Shown here: one piece after another, positions 53,201 to 59,585 of the stretch
Layout of the letters: each line of letters starts with the position of its first letter
How positions within the stretch are numbered: the stretch's first letter is position 1
Source: Ruminococcus sp. NK3A76
GTDB lineage: Bacteria > Bacillota > Clostridia > Oscillospirales > Ruminococcaceae
Reading direction: 5' to 3'
Assembly: GCF_000686125.1 (NCBI RefSeq)
Contig: NZ_JMMA01000002.1
Location: forward strand, 3,224,001-3,288,000
Length of the DNA stretch: 64,000 nt
The notes under the pieces: model-generated
What the model was told of the DNA's origin: nothing
The model's database searches: none
The model's input: the letters and a program-made list of their open reading frames with translations, nothing else
Made by a program: the position numbers and the translations under genes

Positions 53201-53521
53201 GCAACTATCGTTACAGCCTACTATGTCAAGGCGCATAAGCGGGAGCTCGGCGAGAACATCACCAACGAGACCTTTGACAGCCTCAAAAATGAGATCAAAA
53301 GCAAAATGGTAATGAAGAACGTGATCAAGCTCAACAAGCCCGAAACGCTTTACAACAAGGCCACAACTGACAAGGGGCAGAATATCTGGAGCGAGTACAG
53401 CAACAAGCTCACAAAGTACAACGAGCAAAAGAAAATTATCGAGGACAACAAGAAGACCGCCACGATAAACAAAGAGCTAAACAATGGCGAGCAGATATTA
53501 AGGACAGCGACAATAAAATGA
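50264..53521 (+). CDS. Large 1085-aa protein of unknown function carried by the element
   Basis: 1085 residues, hydrophilic, rich in Lys, Glu and Asp, mostly helical and with only two cysteines. There is no signal peptide or membrane helix. Coiled-coil-like stretches occur (KDINNKLSDINKQMQDALVQSR near 110 and EERAEQLKAQAEQQALEAQ near 810). The middle (about 380-560) has a mixed segment with YYTIMNEMLMPGTKTP and FIKDQWFYQPPKGRKDF. I see no Walker, nuclease or HTH motif. The AGGAGG ribosome site and the consensus promoter make it a real gene. It is the only large intact cargo gene of the element. A structural or scaffold role would fit the composition, but that is a guess. Confidence 0.8.
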   Translation: MPRLQEIYNDAINTVKNNPQTIGIQFGIALTAYRMMQDNPNDDSYDHSYAEVGSNQFQNMRSPAYGKAFKTVGEKQTLELMQNPERFWKAYNAFEENNKRQPVEDIKADEKAAYDDKIKDINNKLSDINKQMQDALVQSRALANDDPKRQELAKLNDDLMKQRARQRRALVDTAREHAKRAVALVAADRKNGGLGAVSPDEIEAELESFNKDPFFTERMNQLGDRALDAVIADPAKFLDDYRTERALYNELKELRDKKDYKGLVDRMEQLLGDDDESMADIYTNTISGVITEKIPNVGKNKEFDDETKEFITGLTNELSSRMAKNCVDVRLAKEEMKERVRNGEFPETFLVNDDTKLLNKIGEDLALYQTDAGKKMGIYYTIMNEMLMPGTKTPNQKAKGTINGIDASDYVGKTLTNAITDTYQKEHPEYLEGMKTHPDGPEFFIKDQWFYQPPKGRKDFDYNRKRAKEGESYFKSMPKLHKKLLDMTPEQLLAFEKEEAAKRALDAEIPERFRDFNKKADYLIAEMDAKKGSVKNTAQYQKMYAELKNFQNLGTPKFVTANDVDSKSAVRSAILSRTTVRKSLLRLDLAAKEYEKTDPEFAKKVKGFVWEQRLANKKYLENEPLTDNDFKLIGKAKKVRSNELQGVRFDEYADTVARQQGISGADGKISQLRRKHKDAQLVFGSKKYDRVGEALKNLETAFKNMEQTEKLRNEMNRQEDTMSNIALHTEVKNVIQCLDVLKGATGAYFEHKRNDGQWIGNNQNANKRIGVVKEIDEFADMLSDIMAKKSKILDDKIVGKLREERAEQLKAQAEQQALEAQPKKLSPEEEFAKSKESFANEAAEVWLKNKFKSTVDEQINKKHPDYTEQQRQQVHEQNADKVGEYIAQNKEALKNDEAFKSFMGRIKNEHDLQDMRQYAVAENGSKLYRIINGEKVIENEVADLDKRIKRAQENLTDNKSTLAENEFPNPGHDSNYNDYATIVTAYYVKAHKRELGENITNETFDSLKNEIKSKMVMKNVIKLNKPETLYNKATTDKGQNIWSEYSNKLTKYNEQKKIIEDNKKTATINKELNNGEQILRTATIK

Positions 53522-53639
53522 CACCTCGGCAGATAAAGCCTTCAAGGGATAATAACAAAAACGGGAGCATCTCGCAAAAGACAGGTGGTTCCACAGAGGC
53601 TTTGGGCTGACTAACGACGAAAGCAGACAAATTAATATC

Positions 53640-53726
53640 ACACCGGCAGAGCCGGTGGTTTTATAACAGCCCTAAAAGGGCACTTTACCAGCCGCCCCTT
53701 AAGGGGCACGTTGGAAGCTGAGGCTC
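53640..53726 (-). repeat. Probable IS200/IS605 right end with hairpins, cut off from its tnpA
   Basis: Three short hairpins follow one another: CACCGGCAGAGCCGGTG, AGCCCTAAAAGGGC and GCCCCTTAAGGGGC. The first has the same stem-plus-GGTTTNAT pattern as the hairpin at the other end of the IS200 copy (CCACCTGCATAGCAGGTGG near 55781-55802). The rest of 53522-53639 shows no feature that I can support. Confidence 0.5.
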
Positions 53727-55152
53727 TGCGAAAAAAACTCTGTAAATTCAAAAACTGTGATAAAAACGTTAAGTTGTGAGCGGCTTGAAAATAGCCGCTC
53801 CAATTTTTTTACAGTATACAATAGATACTGTAATTTGTCAAGGTTCTTTGGATATCAGCCGATCCTGTCGGGGTACATGATCTCAAGCTCGCCCAGAACT
53901 TTGCCCCAGTTTCGCAGCGGCATGGTCCATTTCTTAGCTATCTCATGCGTTGCAAGATACAAAGCCTTCAGGAGCGCTGTATCGCTTGGAAATACGCTTC
54001 TCTGCTTGTTCAGACGGCGATAGCCGCTGTTAAGACTCTCTATTGCGTTGGTGGTATAAATCACCTTTCTGACATCAGCTGAGAACTTGAAGATCGGTGA
54101 TATTACGTCCCAGTTCTTGTACCAGCTCTTCATAGCGTTAGGATAATCGTCTTCCCATTTTTCAGTAACACAGTCGAGAGCTTCCAGAGCAGCATCCTCG
54201 GAAGGCGCATGATAGATCGTTTTCAGGTCGTTTGCGAACTCCTTCTTGTTCTTCTCTCCAACGTATTTCAGCGTATTTCTTACCTGATGAACGATGCAGC
54301 GCTGTAGCTCAGTTTGCGGAAAAGCTGCTGATACAGCTTCTTTCATGCCTGTAAGACCGTCTGCGCAGATGACGAGAATATCCTTAACTCCGCGATTTTT
54401 CAGCTCGTTCAGAACGCCGAGCCAGTACTTGGCGCTCTCGTTTTCACCGATATGTATTGAAAGAACTTCCTTGTGACCTGTCATGCTGACAGCAAGGATC
54501 ACATATGCGGCAAGCTTCCTGATCTGTCCGTTATCACGCACTGAGAAGTGTACAGCATCGATGAATACTATCGGATATACTTCGTCCAATGGACGTTTCT
54601 GCCAGTCCTCTATCTGCGGCAGAAGGCGGTCTGTGATATCTGATACCATACCGTCGCTGACTTCAAATCCGTAGATATCTTCGATAGTTTCGCTTATTTG
54701 GCGTGTGGTCATTCCTTTGGCATACAGAGCAATTATCTTCTGCTCAATACCTGAGATGTCCTTCTGTCGCTTCTTTACGACCTTTGGCTCAAAACTGCCG
54801 TCACGATCCTGCGGCACTTCTATTTCCGTTTCGCCGAAGCTCCCGCGTATCTTCTTGGTTTTCTTTCCGTTGCGAGAGTCAGGATTGTCGGAACGTTCAT
54901 ATTCCTGATATCCAAGATGCTCGTCCATTTCGGATTCAAGCATTTCCTGGATCGTTCCTCCGAGAAGGTCTTTCAGGGCATCCTCAATATCCTTAGCCGA
55001 CTTGATGTCGTATTCCTCAAGCAGCATTCCTATTATGTTCTTCTTGCCCTCGCTCATCGGTTCTCTTTTTCTTCTTGCCATAAAAAATCAGCCTCCTGTG
55101 ATATTAATTCTATTTTATCACAGTTTGCTGACTTTTTACAGACTTTTTTTCA
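53727..55152 (-). mobile_element. IS256-family insertion sequence
   Basis: About 1.43 kb. Imperfect terminal repeats are visible: the left reads GAAAAAAACTCTGTAAA, then AAACTGTGATAAAA; the right, reverse-complemented, reads GAAAAAAAGTCTGTAAA, then AAACTGTGATAAAA. A direct GAGGCTC at 53720-53726 and 55153-55159 may be the target duplication. The exact ends are uncertain by a few bases. Confidence 0.85.
53855..55081 (-). CDS. IS256-family (Mutator-like) transposase
   Basis: 408 residues. The N-terminal MLESEMDEHLGYQEYERSD and SRNGKKTKKIRGSFGETEI form the DNA-binding part. The DDE residues are Asp in PIVFIDAVHFSVRD, Asp in LVICADGLTGMKEAV and Glu in TTNAIESLNSGYRR. RCIVHQVRNTLKYV is the conserved C/H signature. 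It is full length and apparently intact, and so probably still active or recently so. It cuts the IS ends by a copy-out or cut-and-paste DDE reaction. Confidence 0.95.
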   Translation of the reverse strand: MARRKREPMSEGKKNIIGMLLEEYDIKSAKDIEDALKDLLGGTIQEMLESEMDEHLGYQEYERSDNPDSRNGKKTKKIRGSFGETEIEVPQDRDGSFEPKVVKKRQKDISGIEQKIIALYAKGMTTRQISETIEDIYGFEVSDGMVSDITDRLLPQIEDWQKRPLDEVYPIVFIDAVHFSVRDNGQIRKLAAYVILAVSMTGHKEVLSIHIGENESAKYWLGVLNELKNRGVKDILVICADGLTGMKEAVSAAFPQTELQRCIVHQVRNTLKYVGEKNKKEFANDLKTIYHAPSEDAALEALDCVTEKWEDDYPNAMKSWYKNWDVISPIFKFSADVRKVIYTTNAIESLNSGYRRLNKQRSVFPSDTALLKALYLATHEIAKKWTMPLRNWGKVLGELEIMYPDRIG

Positions 55153-55194
55153 GAGGCTCGAAGCTGAAGCTACCTACCGCATTTGTTGTTATTT

Positions 55195-55668
55195 CTACTT
55201 CTTTACGTCTTTAAAAGGATCCATGTATTCCTTAAATGATATTTGGTCATACATCATATCTTCCTTTTCCTGTTCTCGGATATATTTCGCTATTCTATTC
55301 TTGTTTCCGCCAACAGTGCTAACGTAATATCCTCTGCACCAAAAATGTCGGTTCCCGTACTTGTATTTCAGATTGGAATAGCGTTCAAATATTATCACTG
55401 TGCTCTTTCCTTTCAAATACCCCATAAAATCGCTTATCCGCTGATTTGGTGGTATCTCTACAAGCATATGGATATGATCGGGCATTGCATTTGCCTCTAT
55501 TATGTTTACGTGTTTTCTGTCACACAGTTCTCGTAAAATTGCCCCTATATCCTTTTTTAGTTTCCCGTATATCACTTTTCTTCTGTACTTTGGTGCAAAT
55601 ACTATATGGTATTGACATTTCCAGCTTGTGTGTGATAAACTATATGTATCATTAGATTTGTTTTCCAT
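55195..55668 (-). CDS. IS200/IS605-family transposase TnpA (HUH)
   Basis: 157 residues, full length. MPDHIHMLVEIPP holds the HUH metal motif, and RGYYVSTVGGNKNRIAKYI holds the catalytic tyrosine helix (the Y in GYYVSTVG). SLSHTSWKCQYHIVFAPKYRRKVI is the standard opening. It uses single-strand transposition at hairpin ends. No TnpB follows, so it is of the IS200 type. Its left end is near the hairpin at 55781-55802, and its right end is probably the hairpin block at 53640-53726, displaced by the IS256 copy. Confidence 0.95.
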   Translation of the reverse strand: MENKSNDTYSLSHTSWKCQYHIVFAPKYRRKVIYGKLKKDIGAILRELCDRKHVNIIEANAMPDHIHMLVEIPPNQRISDFMGYLKGKSTVIIFERYSNLKYKYGNRHFWCRGYYVSTVGGNKNRIAKYIREQEKEDMMYDQISFKEYMDPFKDVKK

Positions 55669-55919
55669 TCTAATGTGCCTCCTTGATTATTTGTAATACG
55701 GTTGGTAGCCTTATTACTATTGTACATCAAGGAGGTTTTTTGTCAACCGCAACCTCTATGCTCTTACTAAAGTTTATACATTCCACCTGCATAGCAGGTG
55801 GTTTAATTATCGAGATAATAAAGCCGTGCAGTACTCAAATGAACTGACCCCAAAAAGTTAGACAAACTTTTCAAAGAAAACTTGTGCAAAGCGACTAAGA
55901 GAGATCTTGGTCGCTTTTG

Positions 55920-56756
55920 TCATGCAGCGTTGAGCCTGTATTCAACAGGTGACATTCCATCAAGCTTAAGCTTGATGCGCTTTGTGTTGTACCAAACGAT
56001 GTATGAATGTAGTTCTGAAATGAAGTGCTCAACAGATGAGAATTCCTGTAAGTAGAGAAGTTCTGTTTTCAGCAATCCAAAGAAGTTTTCTGCGCAGGCG
56101 TTATCAAGACAGTTTCCCTTTCGTGACATACTTTGTCTTATGCCTTTATCTTTGAGCATTTTCTGGTACTGCTTGTGCTGATACTGCCAGCCCTGATCTG
56201 AATGCAAAATGAGTCCGGTGTTTTCCGGTATCTTTGCAAATGCTTTATTCAACATATCGGTCACTTGATTCAAATTAGGGTGGTAACTCAGGTTGTAGGA
56301 CACAACCTCTCCGTTGAAAAGATCGATGATGGGCGACAGATACAGCTTGACACCAAACAGAGCAAACTCTGTCACATCTGTGACCCACTTCTGATTTGGC
56401 TTATCCGCTTTGAAATCACGTTCCAAAAGATTTGGTGCTATTCTGCCGACTTCACCCCTGAATGAGTTGTATTTCTTCATGCGAACGCGGCAGAATATAC
56501 CCATTTTACGCATTAATCGCTGAATTGTCTTGTGGTTTATCCTATGCGTTTTTCTCAGTTCTTTCGTTATCCTGCGATAGCCATAGCGTCCTTTGCTTTC
56601 ATCATATATCCTGCGGATATCCTCCTTGATTACTGCATACTTATCCGGTTTCGGATCATTGAATCGTTTGCTGTAATAGTAATAGGTGCTGCGAGGGATA
56701 CCGGCAACATCAATGAGCAGACCTATCTTGTGTTCATGCCTCAGTTCCCAGATCAC
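55920..56756 (-). CDS. IS3-family transposase OrfB (DDE integrase)
   Basis: 278 residues. An HTH_21-like N-terminal stretch (YAVIKEDIRRIYDESKGRYGYRRI) leads to the rve integrase core with D in KWVTDVTEFAL, D in LILHSDQGWQYQ and E in DNACAENFFGLLKTE, followed by the usual YNTKRIKLKLDGMSPVEY end. The start overlaps the orfA stop by 4 bp. An AGAAAAAG run at the end of orfA could allow a -1 frameshift for an OrfAB fusion, as in related elements. Confidence 0.95.
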   Translation of the reverse strand: MIWELRHEHKIGLLIDVAGIPRSTYYYYSKRFNDPKPDKYAVIKEDIRRIYDESKGRYGYRRITKELRKTHRINHKTIQRLMRKMGIFCRVRMKKYNSFRGEVGRIAPNLLERDFKADKPNQKWVTDVTEFALFGVKLYLSPIIDLFNGEVVSYNLSYHPNLNQVTDMLNKAFAKIPENTGLILHSDQGWQYQHKQYQKMLKDKGIRQSMSRKGNCLDNACAENFFGLLKTELLYLQEFSSVEHFISELHSYIVWYNTKRIKLKLDGMSPVEYRLNAA

Positions 56757-57103
56757 TTGTGCTTTTTCTCTTGCCGTACCCTTTCGGAAACCAAGGCATT
56801 CAATTTTTTTAAGTATGCATTCTCCGCACGAAGACGCTGAACCTCGGCTATGAGGTCTTCTTCGACTTCTTTTTTCAGTTTTGGAGGACGACCTGTTGAT
56901 TTGCGCCCACGACGTTCAACATAAAATCCTTCTTTGCCTTCTTCAAGATAGATGCGCTCCCACTTCGCAACTGTCTTATCTCCTTGTGGAATGTCAAATT
57001 GTCTTGCAGTTTCCATATAACTTAATTTCTCGTTCTGCATTGTTTCAACCACTTTGATCTTAAATTCGGGTGTGTATCTCTTATTGGGTATTCCTTTAGG
57101 CAT
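56753..57103 (-). CDS. IS3-family transposase OrfA (helix-turn-helix)
   Basis: 116 residues. RYTPEFKIKVVETMQNEKLSYMETARQFDIPQGDKTVAKWERIYLEEG is the HTH domain that binds the IS ends, and EDLIAEVQRLRAENAYLKKLNAL is the C-terminal leucine zipper for multimerisation with OrfAB. GGGGGGCA lies shortly before the ATG. It appears intact. Confidence 0.93.
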   Translation of the reverse strand: MPKGIPNKRYTPEFKIKVVETMQNEKLSYMETARQFDIPQGDKTVAKWERIYLEEGKEGFYVERRGRKSTGRPPKLKKEVEEDLIAEVQRLRAENAYLKKLNALVSERVRQEKKHK

Positions 57104-57200
57104 AAAAATGCCCCCCTTTCGTTAGATTCCTAATTGGTATGTTTCTATTATACCACATTGTCTAACAAAAGGGGAGCATTTCAAAACTGCACGGCTCTCA

Positions 57201-57380
57201 TTATACCTTTATATGTAGCCTATCCGCAATATCCCTCATAGCATTGTAAAACGCATACTCCTGTGTCAATGTTGTCAGTGACGGGTCGCCCTCCCTTATC
57301 CTCATAGTTCTCCTGATCTCTTTGGGAATGACTACACGCCCGAGATCGTCTATGCGCCGAACGATTCCTGTTGCTTTCAT
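57201..57380 (-). pseudogene. spoVT: spoVT 5' fragment: AbrB-type domain with element-encoded tail
   Basis: 59 residues. The first 33 match SpoVT (MKATGIVRRIDDLGRVVIPK, then EIRRTMRIREGDP), a swapped-hairpin AbrB DNA-binding domain. After the 11-bp core the frame continues for 26 residues of element sequence (SLTTLTQEYAFYNAM, then RDIADRLHIKV) to a TAA at 57201. In the excised circle those 26 residues are the recombinase's own C-terminus. GGAGG is 10 bases ahead of the ATG, and TTGAAA-16-TATAAT lies at 57440-57467, so a short AbrB protein may still be made. The SpoVT regulatory domain is at 43549-43992, fused to the recombinase. Confidence 0.92.
57283..57293 (-). other. Attachment-site core at the spoVT 5' end of the element
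   Basis: GAGGGCGACCC again, with the second 19-bp element arm (TCACTGACAACATTGACAC on the minus strand, 57263-57281) on its element side and spoVT codons AGG ATA AGG on the other. Confidence 0.85.
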
Positions 57381-57439
57381 ATATGATATGCCTCCGATTG
57401 ATTTTGATTTGCAGGAATAGCTTGCGCATTTTTTGTCAG

Positions 57440-57467
57440 ATTATACATTTTTTATTCGTCATTTCAA
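57440..57467 (-). promoter_or_regulatory. Promoter of the spoVT 5' fragment
   Basis: Minus strand TTGAAA (57462-57467), a 16-bp spacer and TATAAT (57440-57445), about 60 bp ahead of the ATG. In Bacillus spoVT is read by the forespore sigma factor; whether that holds here cannot be judged. Confidence 0.6.
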
Positions 57468-57470
57468 AAA

Positions 57471-57503
57471 TAAAAAAGCCGCCGCAATAGCTGCGGCAGC
57501 TGT
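57471..57503 (-). terminator. Terminator of the membrane-protein gene upstream of spoVT
   Basis: On the minus strand GCTGCCGCAG pairs with CTGCGGC-type sequence (CTATTGCGGCGGC), followed by TTTTTTATTTTT. It separates that gene from the spoVT promoter, which it partly abuts. Confidence 0.75.
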
Positions 57504-57512
57504 GTGTTTGCC

Positions 57513-58190
57513 TTAATATGGAACGAACTGTATGTGAGGGGCGACCTGTAATATAGCATTTAGCACCCTTTCCATGTCCTGGTGCTGTACGCCGTATTGG
57601 TGCTGCTTGCCGTTTGCGTCGTCAAATATCAGCATATCAAACTGCGTCTGACTGTTGAGCCCCTTCGATGCGTAATAGTTGTCGGCCATGCGGTTTGCAG
57701 CGAGCGAGCCGGCTGTGAGTAAGGGATTGCCTACGACGATAGTCTGCCTTGTCTGAATGCCGGCTGCGTGGACGTACCTGAACTCCTTAAGCTCCATGAA
57801 GCTGACAAGCTCAACGCCCGAAACGATGAAATCTTTCGTGATGAGCGTCGCAAAGGGTGCGTTGCCGATGATGGGCATTGCAAGATATAACGGAGCTTTG
57901 AGCCCATCGTTTATCCTTGCAGCAAGCATCGCCGGGCTGCCGTAGCGCTTGAAAGCCGGGTGGCGCCTGCCTGTTGCGCCCTTTATTATGAAGTATATCA
58001 GCAGCAGTGTGCAAAGAGCCGTGGCTGCTAAGAAGATCTTGGATAAAAGCTCCTTCCAGCCAAGCTGCGTGCCGCAGAAAACCGCACAGCCGCCGAGTAT
58101 CACATCTGTTATGACAGTGGCTGTTATAGCGCCTGCCGCACTGCCTGCAAGCTGCCTGAGTATCGTCTTTTCGGTTATTTCTGGTACCAT
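57513..58190 (-). CDS. Membrane protein of unknown function
   Basis: 225 residues from the ATG at 58190, chosen because GGAGGAG lies 6 bases upstream; codons further upstream read into the promoter. Two N-terminal membrane helices (about 15-45 and 55-75: ITATVITDVILGGCAVFCG and IFLAATALCTLLLIYFII) are followed by a cytosolic domain with VELVSFMELKEFRYVHAAGIQTRQ and NSQTQFDMLIFDDANGKQHQYGV, a beta-rich PH-like (bPH/YdjM-type) pattern. I do not recognise a specific family. It has its own consensus promoter (58228-58256) and terminator. Confidence 0.7.
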   Translation of the reverse strand: MVPEITEKTILRQLAGSAAGAITATVITDVILGGCAVFCGTQLGWKELLSKIFLAATALCTLLLIYFIIKGATGRRHPAFKRYGSPAMLAARINDGLKAPLYLAMPIIGNAPFATLITKDFIVSGVELVSFMELKEFRYVHAAGIQTRQTIVVGNPLLTAGSLAANRMADNYYASKGLNSQTQFDMLIFDDANGKQHQYGVQHQDMERVLNAILQVAPHIQFVPY

Positions 58191-58227
58191 TTTCTTCTCC
58201 TCCTTGAAAGTTGTTTTCTTTGGTGAT

Positions 58228-58256
58228 ATTATACCATAAGTGCCTGTGCTTGTCAA
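58228..58256 (-). promoter_or_regulatory. Consensus promoter of the membrane-protein gene
   Basis: Minus strand TTGACA (58251-58256) and TATAAT (58228-58233), spacer 17 bp. Confidence 0.85.
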
Positions 58257-58270
58257 TGCTTCGGGGGCTA

Positions 58271-58300
58271 TTGACAAGTGCTGAGGTTATGTTATATAAT
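58271..58300 (+). promoter_or_regulatory. Promoter of the DHHW-like lipoprotein gene
   Basis: TTGACA (58271-58276) and TATAAT (58295-58300), spacer 18 bp, divergent from the membrane-protein promoter. Confidence 0.8.
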
Positions 58301-58350
58301 ATACACAATAACGGTGAGTGCATAACGCCGGGGCGGGGGAGTGTATTAGA

Positions 58351-59547
58351 ATGAAAAAGGATATGTGCCTAAAAGGTGCGCTTGTAACAGCGGCAGCCAT
58401 GCTGCTTTGCGGCTGCGGCAGCAGTGTGGAAAAAAGCAGCTCGTCTCCTCAGCCCGAGCAGACGCAGACTGCCTCGGCAAAGACAGAGCCTGTACAGACT
58501 GATGAAGTGCAAAACGATGAAAGCTCGCAGCCCGAGACAACTACCACCACCACAGCCGTGACTACGACTGCCGCCACAACGACTACCCCTGAGCCTGAGG
58601 ACGCAGGCATGGTCATGACTACCACTAAGCCGCCCAAAAAGCAGAACTACGAATATGCCTCAGGCTGTATCCTCGCCTATTCGGGAACGCCGCAGATGCG
58701 TGCTATGGAGCAGTATTACTACAGCAGCGACACAGGCGCATATCTTGCAAGGAGCGTTGAAAAATTTGCAAAAAAAGCAGGCGTTGGCACGCAGGTCTAC
58801 CTTATGGTGATACCCACGGCTGAGGAATTCTACTGCCCCGACGATATCGCCAAAGACAGCCTCGATCAGAAGAAGTGTACCCTTGAGATATACTCAAACC
58901 TTGAGCGCAGCCAGGGCGTGCTGATAAACAATATCTTAGAAAAGCACAAGGCCGAGTATCTCTATTCAAGGACGGATTTTCACTGGCAGCCGCTGGCGGC
59001 ATACTATGCAGCAAAGGTCTTCGCAGAGCAGGCAGGGGTGGATTTCCCGCTGCTCGATACATACGAGGCAGTAGAGCGACACGGCTTTTTAGGCGGCTTT
59101 TACCATGTCTCGGGTATCAGCTCGCTTTCAGAATACCCCGATGACTTTACCTACTTCAAGCCTGCCAATACCGACAAGCTGAAGGTGAAATACTACAACC
59201 GCTCGTTTAAAAACGGCTATGAGAGCCGGCTGTTTTTTGAAGATAACGGCACAGATGCGAGCTACACAGTCGTGCTCGGCACTGACGACACGATAGCCGA
59301 GATAGAGACAGGTGTGAAAAACGACCGTGTGCTCGTCATATTCAAGGACAGCTACGGCAACGCCCTCACGCCGTTTCTGACATCGTCGTTCTCGAAGATA
59401 TATGTCTGCGACAACAGGTTCTTCGAGCTCAATACTATCAAGTTCATCAAGAAGGTCGGGGCGACAGATGTGCTGTTCGCATTCAACGCTTCCTCTGCCG
59501 GCAACCCCGACAGGATAGCGCTTATCGAGAGCTTAATGTCAAAGTAA
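58351..59547 (+). CDS. DHHW/AlgX-like SGNH-fold lipoprotein
   Basis: 398 residues from the ATG at 58351 (GGGGGAG upstream). The signal peptide ends in L-L-C-G-C, a lipobox. A Thr/Glu/Pro-rich linker (about 20-90) is followed by a domain with VYLMVIPTAEEFYCPDDI, then YLYSRTDFHWQPLAAYYAAKVF and VLVIFKDSYGNALTPFLTSSF. The R-T-D-x-H-W and F-K-D-S-Y-G segments match DHHW-family and AlgJ/AlgX SGNH-hydrolase-like proteins, in which the Asp/His/Ser act in polysaccharide acetylation or esterase chemistry. It probably modifies surface glycans. It is followed 38 bp later by a small gene. Confidence 0.8.
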   Translation: MKKDMCLKGALVTAAAMLLCGCGSSVEKSSSSPQPEQTQTASAKTEPVQTDEVQNDESSQPETTTTTTAVTTTAATTTTPEPEDAGMVMTTTKPPKKQNYEYASGCILAYSGTPQMRAMEQYYYSSDTGAYLARSVEKFAKKAGVGTQVYLMVIPTAEEFYCPDDIAKDSLDQKKCTLEIYSNLERSQGVLINNILEKHKAEYLYSRTDFHWQPLAAYYAAKVFAEQAGVDFPLLDTYEAVERHGFLGGFYHVSGISSLSEYPDDFTYFKPANTDKLKVKYYNRSFKNGYESRLFFEDNGTDASYTVVLGTDDTIAEIETGVKNDRVLVIFKDSYGNALTPFLTSSFSKIYVCDNRFFELNTIKFIKKVGATDVLFAFNASSAGNPDRIALIESLMSK

Positions 59548-59585
59548 ACAGATGATATAATAATACACACAGGGAGGTAATAGTT

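Larger units (their letters stand above)
53640..55815 (-). mobile_element. IS200/IS605 element interrupted by IS256
   Basis: The two parts, tnpA with its 5' hairpin (55160-55815) and a hairpin-rich 3' end (53640-53726), lie on either side of the IS256 copy. Joining them on paper, AGCTTCAGCTTCGAGCCTC meets AGCTTCCAACGTGCCCC, giving one element of about 0.75 kb. The GAGGCTC duplication is at the join. Confidence 0.55.
55822..57197 (-). mobile_element. IS3-family insertion sequence
   Basis: About 1.38 kb with orfA and orfB. Inverted ends: left AGCCGTGCAGTACTCAAATG, then CCCC and GTTAGACAA; right, reverse-complemented, AGCCGTGCAGTTTTGAAATG, then CCCC and GTTAGACAA. The exact outer base is uncertain. 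The right end comes 4 bp before the stop codon of the truncated spoVT fragment, so the IS lies just beyond that gene's tail. Confidence 0.85.
43994..57293. mobile_element. 13.3-kb integrative element inserted in spoVT
   Basis: It is bounded by identical 11-bp cores 13,289 bp apart. The large serine recombinase is at the left end, and the spoVT 5' part lies outside the right end. Cargo in order: two small ORFs, gene remnants, a type I-E CRISPR array with a truncated cas2e, a pseudogene broken by a MITE copy, a 1085-aa unknown protein, IS200/IS605 with IS256 inside, and IS3. No relaxase, coupling protein or phage structural gene is seen, so it is not self-transmissible as it stands. The interior is more A/T-rich in places (46.6-47.4 kb) than the flanks. 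Confidence 0.85.

Noticed and set aside
53640-53715. Series of short palindromes considered as a CRISPR-like or REP array
   Set aside because: The three stems differ in sequence and spacing; an IS200 end fits better.
57220-57429. 69-codon minus-strand frame overlapping the spoVT fragment
   Set aside because: It is another phase of the same DNA; the 59-codon frame matches SpoVT and has the ribosome site.
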